A DNA stretch of 64,000 nucleotides. Origin: Polychytrium aggregatum (Eukaryota > Chytridiomycota > Chytridiomycetes > Polychytriales). The notes under the pieces were generated by a model. That model was not told the DNA's origin and searched no databases. It saw nothing but the letters and a program-made list of their open reading frames with translations. The translations under genes were made by a program, and so were the position numbers. The DNA lies in the NCBI RefSeq assembly GCF_025602895.1, contig NW_026516332.1:51645-115644 (forward strand), given 5' to 3'. Positions 34,452 through 44,700 of the stretch are shown here, one piece after another (within the stretch, counting starts at the first letter, position 1; each line of letters begins with the position of its first letter).

Positions 34452-35805
34452 AACCCACGACAAGGGTGGGAGGAGGTGGGGGGAGGAGGGCAGTGGACCA
34501 GGAAACCAGTCGTTCCTCCCCCCTCTCCCAGGGGTCTTCTGCTGCGTCTGAGCAATTTGGCACAACTCCTGAATCTCGCAGTCCAATCTTGTAACGTTCC
34601 CGGCGACCCTGTTTCTCGAGGAAGGGAAGGGGGGGGGCGTCAACCTAGGCAGCGGAGACCAACAGTCCCTGCCTTGATCAGATCGGAACTGAAGCCTCGA
34701 GCAAGATGGAAACAACGGGAACCCACAGTCAAAAGGCCATCACGACTGCGCCAGCCAGAGCGGGCGTCGCTGAACATGTGGGCAGCGACCTCGACCTGGC
34801 CCCGGCGGCTCGATTGGGTTGGTGTCGACGGATTGCGGGAAGTCAAGCTTGTACTTTGGTGACAGATCCATCGCCAAACACACGGCATTGGTCGCGATCA
34901 AGCGGGGGGCCTTCGTCTCGACTTCCAGACTCAAGCTATCGCCTCTTCTGTTCCTTGCAAATCGAAATGGGCTCTCTCACTCTCTATTTTTCCTCCTACT
35001 GCTCTCTTCATCTGCATCTGCATCTTGATCTTCATCTTCAAGGTCCTCTGTCTGCATCCTGTCATGTGTGCTTCTCTCCCTTCCTGTTTGCTCTCCCCGC
35101 AGCTTCGGTGCTTCCGCTATTTGCTCACGGACACCAAAGCCACCGCCGCCATAACACACGCACGCACATACACATTTTTGCATCTGCATCTTCATCGGCC
35201 ATAAGCACACATCCACCCTTTTCACTCGCTTTCTCTCTTTCTCATTTTCTCACTTACACACACACTCTCACTCGCCGCGTTCTTTCCATTTCATTCTCAG
35301 TACAGTTCTTTTCCTTCTTGTTGCTATTCCCGTGATTGTGGCTCTGAATGCATGGTTCCTTCTCACACAAAGCCAGAAAGGAATCCATGCATCGCAGGGG
35401 AGGGGGACAGCAGCTCCAGTTGTCAAACGGCTCTATTATAGCACAACTCGACCTCTGAGGAAGGCGCAGGCAGGAGAAATGAAGTTGGAGCGAGGGCAAG
35501 CGCGGAGACAAGGCAAGGGGATGAGTAAGGGACATTCAAATGTGGGAACGAGGGAATGCTGCGAGCCTCCTCCGTTTTCTCCTTCCCCACTCCCCATTCC
35601 CCATCCCCACACAAGTGACATAGTAACGGAGACGCAAGGCGAGTGCAGGACCCAAAGTGGGGCCCCGTCGCAGCAGTCACGACGACGGATATCAGACCAG
35701 GAGCGACGGGGGCCGGATGAGAGACGAGGGTGTCCATCGGTGAGGATCGCACTGTGACCGACGAGATCAGAGTGGAATCCTCCAAAGCCAGGGCCGCCGA
35801 GGCGT
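34452..35805. other. Convergent 3' flanks, no gene
   Basis: Region between the stop codons of the Src1-like gene (plus) and the AP-2 mu gene (minus). It contains C/T-rich and CA-rich stretches (about 34980-35290) but no coding frame with a domain or convincing splice sites. Confidence 0.55.
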
Positions 35806-38479
35806 TCAGAACTGTGAAGAGAAAGCAGCCAGAGGCACACGATACGGGTCGCAAAGTCAGTCTCTGCAACGGCCACGGTCCTCTGCACAGGGTGGTGGAT
35901 GCCACCGACAGGGCTTGCTCTTGCACGACGAACGCCGTCTCGCAACCTTGGACAGCAAAGTCTCGCCACTCACCCGGATCTGATAGGATCCGGCCTTGGT
36001 CATGTAGCGGACCCATTTGACGCTGGGGTAGTTGCTCTTCTCGAAGATCTTGAGGAATCGGACCATCAACCCAGATGCCGTGAACATCAGGACCTGCAGC
36101 GTTCGAGTGCGATGTATTGGAGACGAGATATGCATCGTGGTGTGAGTACGTATGGCACGGGATGTGCACATGGAGCATCCGGCGAGCTGCCGTCGATAGG
36201 ACCGTCCTGCATGACTTTGCACCTGGAAGTCCAGTGTGATCGGAGGCCGCGACCAGGGCTTCGTGTTGGTTGTGACGGTCAGCTCAGCCTCGGCGCCCAA
36301 GAGATATTCCTGCTGTCCCTGGAACTTTGAGATTCTGGGGGGGGGGTATCGATACAACAAGCAGCGTGGCAGTCAGGTGCCGATTCCATTCAAAAGATTG
36401 TCACGTTGCAAAGCAGCACCAGAGACCTCTCCTCTGCGTCCGCCCGCAGAATACGCACTTCCAGATGAAGCAGTTCTCGCTGCCGTTGTATTTGGCTTTG
36501 CCGCTAGTCACTCGGATCTTGGTGCTTGCCGTGTTGGTGGGGACGGGGATGCACACCACAATGTTTTGGGCAAAGACCTTGCTCGAGAATTGGGAGCGCA
36601 CCGAGACCTTGAACTCGACCCTTGTCTTGGAGACCTCGTTGACAACGGCGTGCACTCGGAACGGAAGGTTGATGTTTTCGGTCGTTCGATACCTGGATGG
36701 TTGTGGCAGGCAGGTCAGAACCGGGGGGGGAAGAGTGTCTCCGGCAAGGAAGATTGCAGCGAGCATGCGACGAGCGACTGAGATGATGTGCCCCCGAGAG
36801 AATCGGCCGGTGCCAATCAAGTATCGACCGCCGTCGCTTCATCAGGGCGGGACCAGCCGCGAAGCTGCCTTCAACTCATAGCCACGGCCTGTATCCATGA
36901 GTCGCAGAGACACCCACAACCCGAATGCGCATCCGCGGATGATCTCGGCGCACCCTGCACACTCGCATACTTCATGAGCTCAAACTCTCCGTCGGGCGGA
37001 ATAAAGCTGATCGTTCGGTTCGAGTCGAAGCTGGTCAAGCGGACGCACTGGTGGAACTGGCAGTCATCCAGCTCGACGGCACCGCTCTGTTTGACGTTGG
37101 GGGTGACCTTGCCTTCCTTTTCCAGCAGCACTCTGTCGTTCAGGCCAAACTTGCACTCGGGCATGCCAGACAGGTAGGCCCGCATCAGCAGCTGGCCAGA
37201 CACATCGGCTCGCAGAATGGTGCCTGTGATTTGCAGAGTCAGACAATGTCAGCTGCGAGCAGCGACGGCTTGTTTGTGCACATTACACGGCGGCCGGCTC
37301 TGCGGCTGCGATGCATAAGTGCTTACCCTTGGCACTCATGAGCAGATTGACGCTTTCGATGACGTCCAAGAAGGCCTCGTTCTTGCGGTACTTGATATCA
37401 GGCCGTCTCCACGGCACCGCACCCGTCGCCTGGATGGCAATCTTCGAGCCCTCCATTTTCTATTCAGCGCAATCGGCAAACTCGGGGTCAGAGGCACATT
37501 GCAGCGGAGGAGGATCGGGACGCGATGGCATTTGCGGAAGATGTGGACAACGAAAGCACTCTGTCCGCGCAATCTGGCTCTTCGGCGGCAGGCTCGTACC
37601 ATGGCCATCTCGGACTTGACGCCCTCGGTAGTGATGAACATCTTGAGCGTCTCATACTCGGTGTTTTGGGGGTATCCGAAATCGCAGACCTCTATCGGAA
37701 CGCAGGAATATCCCAGACGATCCGTTCGGGCGAGACAGGAGCAATAGCTGTGAGCACAGCCGATCCTTGAGCCGCTGCAGTCAATCGGCGGTCTCGGACT
37801 GGCTGCGTGGGTTTGCTCGGGACCGACGGACCATGGTCTCACCATCAAGGAGCTCGTAAATCAGAGCAAAGTTGTTCTTGACCGCCTCCTCGTCCAGCTT
37901 GCCGAAATAGGACTTGCCAAGGTTCAGGATCTTGTAGAGAAACTCAAAGACCAGAGCGGCGTTGGCGTTGAGCTTCGAGACGCCGACGATGAAGATGTTT
38001 TCGTTGCGAACGTGGAAGAATGAGGTGGATCCCAGCGTGGTGATGGGCGAGCGGACATCGGTCGAGGCGATGACGTGGATCCGGAAGAGATCCGAGAACG
38101 AGCGCCTGTATTCGCGTATCGGCAGGACGGTGGATGGCATCGCTCGAGTTAGAACAGCCCGACCAGGCGACAACAGGCCGATGGAGGCGTGTCGTCAACG
38201 AGCAATCCGCCCCCCAAGGCAAAGAGGGGTGCAGCTCGGTCAGACCCGCTCGGCCAGGCTCAGATTGGCTCTGCAGCTGATACGCGGGATGGAGCAGTGG
38301 GCACTTGATGCTCTCGTGAATGCGGCGAAGCGTAATGCCCGTTGTAAGAACGCCGTCGCCGGGGCAGGGCTGACAGGGGCGAGAGTGGGGAGACTCGATG
38401 CATACTTGATATCCGAGCGATAGAGACGCGAAATCAGGACCTCGCCCTTGGCGTTGAAGAAGAAGATGCCACTGAGCAT
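35806..38479 (-). CDS. APM4: AP-2 clathrin adaptor complex, mu subunit
   Basis: Nine exons, 38406-38479, 37843-38105, 37600-37691, 37327-37459, 36971-37223, 36459-36692, 36223-36334, 35974-36093 and 35806-35811, give 428 residues, the usual size. The N-terminal longin-like domain starts [20 protein letters not shown] and contains [19 protein letters not shown] and [19 protein letters not shown]. The C-terminal cargo-binding mu-homology domain contains [31 protein letters not shown] and VKWVRYM. T155 in [19 protein letters not shown] is at the position of the threonine phosphorylated by AAK1-type kinases in animal mu2, so that switch looks conserved. The protein selects Yxx-hydrophobic cargo at the plasma membrane for clathrin endocytosis. 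The last exon is only TTC TGA, giving the ending SYQIRF. It is inferred from a good branch site and pyrimidine tract; without that splice the frame reads on 38 residues to about 35857. Confidence 0.94.
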
Positions 38480-40064
38480 GGTGGTGAGGCGGGCAGGCTG
38501 CAGATGAGCGAGGTCGGCGGCAGCGGAGGGACGGGCGATGCGAGCGCTGGATGTGGATGGGATGGAGGAGGAGATGGAGGAGGAGATGGAGGACGAGGAA
38601 GGGACAAAAGCGCAAGGGGTGCCGAGAAGAGAGGGGGGCCGAGAGCCAGCGAGAGCGTCTCGGTGGGTGTTCGCTCAGGCCGGGAACGAACATGACAGCC
38701 GCAGATCGATGACATGCAGATCGATGGCGTGCAGCGACCATCCTCCAATGCGAGCTTGGATGGTACAGATGGCTGCAGCAAAGTGGGAGCTAAGGTGATC
38801 AACTTGATGTACACAAGGTGGTGAGGACTGCATGATGGAGGGCGATGCGCTGGTTGGCTGGCACTGTCCACGAACCCGAGTGCGTCCAATGCAACGACAT
38901 CCCAGACATCCCGCCCGAATCGGTGTCGGAGAGACCAGCAAGTATCCTCGCAAGCAGTGAATCGTATTGTCATCCACTGTCGGTCTCGCTTTGCACACAC
39001 AGCTCGCGGTCTCGCTTTGCACGCATAGCTCGCGGTCTCGCTTTGCACGCATAGCTCGCGACCAAGACAGCCGAGCAGGTCGGCTGGGATGAAACATGAC
39101 AAAGAATCACACCGCTTGGAGGCGAGACAGCTTCCCGGAGTAAAGTGCATGAGGCTCCAGTGACGACCCAGTTGGACTAGCTCGGTTTCTTGGTCTCGAG
39201 GAGGACATGCGGATCGCCGTTTGGTCCTGTACTCTTGGACCGTCCTATCGATGGATAAATGCATCAGGCGCCAGAGAAGCGGCAAGCACGATGGCCCCGT
39301 TTCGGTTTGGGTTTGCTGGAAACGGACTGAGGGGTGGATTGATGCCCTTGGCTCAGACCAGGTCAGATTATCTGTGGAGGCATTTCGTCTGACACACCCT
39401 TTCCCATGACCCAAATGCGATCCGCCAACCTTGATGGCTTCCTTGGGCAATCAAATGGTGCTGACCGAGCCGATCGGCAACAAGCAGAGGCAGGATGTCC
39501 TTGTCCCGGTGCTGCACAGCGTGGGCTTCACCGAATCTGCCTCTGCAGCCAGGCGACTTGCACATCGGCAGCGCGGCGATGCGCGATATCCAGTTGCATC
39601 GCGGGCCAGCGATATCGCACGGCGATGCTGCGAATGAGGACACAGCACACCACCGATACCGCATATCGCTGATACCGCATATCACGGATATTGCACATCA
39701 ATATCATCAGCAAGCATACACCGCCCCCCACGTGCGCGCTCTCCGCTGCTGCGCTTGCCGGTCCCGTGGACCACAAGGGTCTCCGGGCCAATCGGCGCGC
39801 GCGGACGCCCGCGGGGTCGCACAGCGACGCCCAACAAAGCTGTGGCGGTGCATCCTCGCCCCTTATATCGGTCTCCGCCGCCCGTCCCAAATCGCTCTTC
39901 GTTTCCTCCATCCTGCCACCAGCACTTGCCGCCAGCACTTCCATCTCGCCTTCTTGGTATCCATCCTCGAAGTATTCGACACCATCGTTGTATTCAACAC
40001 CATCGTTGTATTCGATACACTCTCCGTCCTCACCTCTGCCTCCTCCGCATCTCCCATCACCGCC
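38480..40064. other. Divergent intergenic region
   Basis: Shared upstream region of AP-2 mu (minus) and the Cys-rich membrane protein (plus). No gene recognised. It holds a 26-base repeat array, gataccgcatatc-type repeats (39640-39700), and repeated attcaacaccatcgttgt units (39970-40020) just before the plus-strand start. The frame of the plus-strand gene is open back to an ATG at 39495, but this part looks like promoter and leader. Confidence 0.55.
38978..39060. repeat. 26-base repeat (ctcgcggtctcgctttgcac)
   Basis: Three copies of the unit, the first with a cacacac variant, in the divergent intergenic region. Confidence 0.88.
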
Positions 40065-41108
40065 ATGAGCGACGCTCCCCTTGATCTCACCTTGCCCCCG
40101 GACGCCAATCTCTCGCATCCATGCAACCTGGGAGCCACCTTTGACCCAACTCTGGGATACACCCCATACTGCCCGAGTGGCCAGTCGTGCTATCTCGATC
40201 GCACAGGTGTTTTCTGCCAGACCACCAACCTTTATCCGGGCTGCATCCTCACCAACCGCTTGGCAGACGCTCTCGATCTCGACAACAGCACGGCTATTCC
40301 CCATGGCACTTTTGTCGCCGTCGTCCCCGGCCAGAGCTCCTTCCTCTCCAGCGGGGAGTCTTGCTCGCTCTGCCCTGTCCCCCTCGACACTGGTATCCGC
40401 AGCTCGATCCACGCCATCTCCAACGTCGACACCACCGTCTTGGCCCTCTATTCCAACTGCAACGGCGGCCAGTTCTTTTCCCGCCCGATCGCCTCCAACT
40501 CGTCCCTCAAGAACCAGGACCCCTTCTACTGCGAGCCCGCAGACCGAGTCTGCGTCCCCGTCAAGACTCCCGGCTCCTCCTGTCTCTTCAACCTTGAATG
40601 CGACTACCCTGGCCTGTCGCACTGCGACCAGACGGGTGTCTGCGGCTCGCTCTCCTCCGCCAGCAACGGCACCAACACCAACTCCACAAATCCCGGTAAC
40701 GGTGACGGCCAGAACCTCCTTCCGCCCCTTACCCCGCGGACAAAGCCCCAGGGCCTCAGCTCGACGGCCCTGTCCATCATCATTGTCTCGACCGCCTTTG
40801 GCTTCATCGTCATGGTCTTGGGCATGTACTGCCTCTTCCGCAAGATGGGTCGCCGCTCCGAAGAGCGTCGCAAGGGTGACATCCGATCCCGTCGCATCCG
40901 ATCATGGTCGCGGGGTTTCGATTCTGCGAGCGGCTATGGCATGCCCGGCGCCCGAAAATCTCCTCCCCGCCCAGCCTCCCCTCCCCTGTTGTCCAGGACG
41001 TCCCACGATCAGCACAGCAGCAGCAGCAACGCCAACGCCAACGGCAACAACAGCACCGGTCCCAAAGTCACCTTTGCCCTGCCCTCTGGCGATCTTGACC
41101 AGCCTTGA
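40065..41108 (+). CDS. Cys-rich single-pass membrane protein, unknown function
   Basis: Single exon, 347 residues, not recognised as a named family. Residues 1-230 contain 14 cysteines in spaced pairs (for example YCPSGQSCYLD, SCSLCPV, YCEPADRVCV, SCLFNLECDYPGL and HCDQTGVC) and several NxS/T sites. This suggests a disulphide-bonded, glycosylated outside domain. Membrane segment ~235-258 (ALSIIIVSTAFGFIVMVLG) is followed by KMGRRSEERRK, so the positive-inside rule puts the C-terminus in the cytosol. The ~90-residue tail is basic then Ser/Asn-rich. There is no N-terminal signal peptide after the chosen ATG (context ccgccATGa), so the membrane segment would have to act as an N-out anchor. The frame is open back to 39495, so an upstream start or exon supplying a signal peptide is possible. 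It may be a surface sensor or adhesion receptor. Confidence 0.68.
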   Translation: MSDAPLDLTLPPDANLSHPCNLGATFDPTLGYTPYCPSGQSCYLDRTGVFCQTTNLYPGCILTNRLADALDLDNSTAIPHGTFVAVVPGQSSFLSSGESCSLCPVPLDTGIRSSIHAISNVDTTVLALYSNCNGGQFFSRPIASNSSLKNQDPFYCEPADRVCVPVKTPGSSCLFNLECDYPGLSHCDQTGVCGSLSSASNGTNTNSTNPGNGDGQNLLPPLTPRTKPQGLSSTALSIIIVSTAFGFIVMVLGMYCLFRKMGRRSEERRKGDIRSRRIRSWSRGFDSASGYGMPGARKSPPRPASPPLLSRTSHDQHSSSSNANANGNNSTGPKVTFALPSGDLDQP

Positions 41109-41793
41109 TTGGCTGTACTGGAGCAGCTGCTGACACAAAGTGAGTGTCCATTGCACCTCGTTGATCGGAGAGGGTCGCTCCATCATGCAGGCCGAGCACG
41201 AGACGGCTATGCCCCTCTCCGATTCCCATGTCTCGCTCGGGCCTGTACTTGCGCTGATGTTGGCGCATGCACCCATATTCATTGGTATGGTAATCATCTT
41301 TCCGTAGATATCCTGTCGCCTGCTTCCCGGGCTGGAAACACATATTTCGCCTTATATCTCTCCAGCACGAACGATCCGAGCCGCTCACGAGGTTCTGCTC
41401 GTCCAACCATCCTTGATTCCTCTCCCGTGTTTGCTCGATATCGCTGCTGCCGAGGCGCCCAAGGTGGACGCTAGATTATCCACACGGTTTTGCATTTGTC
41501 GTATTTCTGTTGTCTATTTTTCGTATTTTTTATTTTTTATTTTCTGCTGTCTGTTGTTGCCGTCGACTCAGTCAGACTCCGTTCCCCACGCACATCGCAT
41601 TATTGCCACAGCCCCTGGAGTTGTGGCTGCCCTCATAGCGGCTCTACCATCCTCCACATGCCCGCCATCCCTCCGTTTCGCTCCGCCAAAACAGTATCCA
41701 CTCGAGTCGTTCAATACATAAACCGATCATGGGGCGTTTGTCTGTCTCGCTTGATGCGCCGGGTGTGTATTATGTCTGAGACAACTGGCACCA
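41109..41793. other. Convergent 3' flanks, no gene
   Basis: Between the stops of the Cys-rich membrane protein (plus) and the M3 peptidase (minus). It contains a T-rich stretch (41500-41560, tattttttattttttatttt), the most AT-rich piece nearby and a plausible transcript-end region. Confidence 0.55.
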
Positions 41794-44700
41794 TCAGATT
41801 CCAAGGCGCTTGAGGAACATCCTGTCTTCTGGGCGGCGGCCCAAGAAGGACTGGATGATATCGATGCCGTTCCTGGATGGGTGGCGAACAGTGGTGGCGG
41901 TGAGAAGCGCGGAATGAGAGTCACACTCATGATGAGTCGCCTCGACGTGTTCATGCAACCCACCCGATCAACCCATCCAATCCATCTATCGTCTGATATC
42001 TGGCCGCGGGTATACTCACTTGCTTCCGCCAGGGCCGAGGATCTTGTCTCGGTAAGCCCTCCCGTGGATGCCATTGAGGATATTCTCCTCGCTGAACATG
42101 GTCTCAAACAGATCCGTTGAGTAAACCTCCGACCCTATATGACATGGGCCATGCAGAGCGATGGCATCAAAGTCAGCCAGCGATGGTTGGGTGGCGTTGC
42201 CCAAAGTATCGATGCGAGGATGGTCGTTTGTGGTGGGCATCGCAGTGCCGCTGGACTACTCCCACCATCGCGATCGACTCGAATGACTTACACAGATATC
42301 CGTAGTATCCCGCATCGTCTGGGGTGAACGAGTGAACGAGTGAATGGGTGAGGGAGTAGACAAGTATGCATGATGGGTTCGGTGCGACATTGCACCAAAG
42401 CACAGCGGCCACTTCCCGTCCGAAATCGATCTGGGTCGACAGAGAGTCGCCACTTGATGGGACCAGCGATGGGATACAAAGACACTTACATCCGCCCATG
42501 ATGTGGCCAAAGGTGGCTGCACCACATGTGCCTTCGAAGCCCGGAATGAGGGTCACCTCAGCCATCAGCTGGTGCCACAGCGAGCGCACATCGACTGACT
42601 CTGAGAAGGTGGCCATTGCAGGTGAATCAGCCCATCCAGTGGGATCGATGTATCAGCATAGAATGGATGTTAGCAACCTCTCTAGTCAACGAAGGGTGGC
42701 TGCTGGTGTACCGGACTCTGGCGAATGAGCATGAGCCTGTGCCAATCTAGCCCCACTCCCATGGGGTCAAGCACTCGTCGGTTTGACGACAGGATAATGT
42801 GGCAACAACAGCAGCGGCTGATTCACCGCTCGGCCACTGTCCCGCCGCCACGGACTCACCATTCTCGGCCAGGCCGTGGACTCTCATGTCAAAGAGCCCA
42901 AAGAAGATCTGACGGAGGCAGTTTAGCCCCGCGTTGACGTTGCGGCTCTTGATCAGCGACTGCACGAGCTCCTGCGGGATCTTGTCGCCGGTTTGGTAGT
43001 GGCTCGAGAGTGCCGTCAGGATTCGTTCGTTCCAGCACCAATTCTCAAACATCTTTGCGGGAAAGGAAGGGCGGGGAGGGATATCAAGGCATATGAAACG
43101 TCAAACTTCGTCGATGGCAATGGGAGTGTGTCCGTGGCAGTAAAGTGAGCACGGAGAAACCCCCAGATGAACAGGAACACCATGCACCCAACACTCCAAT
43201 CAGCACCATTCAAGGAACGAGCCAACAGACGCACGCTGCTTCGCGTTATGGGATAGAATTGCCGTGGGCATCTGACGCACCGCAGAGCCGCTCTCTCTTG
43301 CCTCGACCACTCACCTGCGAGGGGGTCTCAACAAAATCCCACTCGGTGTTGGTGCCGTGGAACCGAGCCCACTTGGTCTTGGAGCAGATCTCATGCATAA
43401 CATGACCTGACCGAATACGATTGCATTGGGCAAGCGGAGCGTTGTTGCGGTTGCATTGATGTAACGTTGATTGATATGTTTGACGAGTGGCAGGAGATTG
43501 AGACCCATGTTAATGACGATGACAGCAATGGGATCGGATCACAGCTACCATTCGAAATCAACCATCCTCCGGTCATAAGGCGGCCGAGGCTGCATTTCGC
43601 TGCACTGACGACGAGGAGGGTGCGAGCGAGGTGGTGGCAACAGTGTTGGGCTGGGATAGGCGCGATACAAACCGAGTTCGTGGAAATACGTGATGATTTC
43701 GCCGTGCTTCAGCAACGAAGGATATCCTGGACGACTGCGGGGTGCGTCGAGTGCACGGTGCAAAGGATATAGACGTACGATGGATCGAGGGTTCGTGTCC
43801 GGGTGAGAGAGTGGATTGATGGGCCGATAATTGGATCGATGAGTACGAATCATGAAAGGCGTGGACAGGGATCAAAGGACAGGCGTCAGACAATCGAGAC
43901 ACGAGGGCATGAGAGCATCGCCGAGGCGGCGATGGAACATGTCGGGTGAATGATGAGAAGGAAATAGACACGCCGGTGCTTTCCACCGCCGCCTCAATCT
44001 GATCCTTTCTCCTGATGCAGGGCAGCGCGGTGTCTACTCACGGCTTGGGGAAGTTGGCAACCATAGCCGCGACGGGGGATTGGCGCTGCTGGTCAGCGGT
44101 GAGATGGCCGGGCAGCAAGGGGAAGCATGCTGGGTATGAATGCAGTCGAAGGCACACAGGCAGGATTTAGTCATGACTTGAACAAGGTGGATAAGCCGTC
44201 GCAGCCACGGGCTCCCAGGATCGGTGTGCCCAGTCTTGCCTTTGCCCAAGAGGTAGGCCGAGGACGATGTCAGCCAGTCAACAACCACGTCCAGTGACCC
44301 AACCGTACCTGCGTGGGTGTACTTGCCGTCCCGTGGGAAGAGATCGAGGTAGAAATGACCAACGAGCTCTCCCGTGCTTGAGTCATCCACACGGATGAGC
44401 TGCACGTCCGGATGCCAGACGTGGGACTCCACAGGCACAAAGCGGACCTGGAGGATCTTCTCGTAGAGATCCAGCATGCCTTATTCGGGAGGAGGTGAGG
44501 GAAGAAACCAAGGAGCTCAGTGCAAGTGAGGAGTCGAGCAACTCGTGCAGGGAAAGGACGGGTAGCCCTTGGGCAGGCTTGTGCCGATCGAAGCATTGAG
44601 GGTCGGGGGGTGTGGACTCACCTTTGGTGACGGCGTCAAGAGAATAGTACTCTTTGATCTTCTCGTGGTCGACTTGAAACTGCTCACGAAGGAGCATGTC

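Noticed and set aside
39495-40064. N-terminal extension of the Cys-rich membrane protein to the ATG at 39495
   Set aside because: The stretch contains repeat-rich, promoter-like sequence and the ATG at 40065 has a better context. Kept only as an alternative start.
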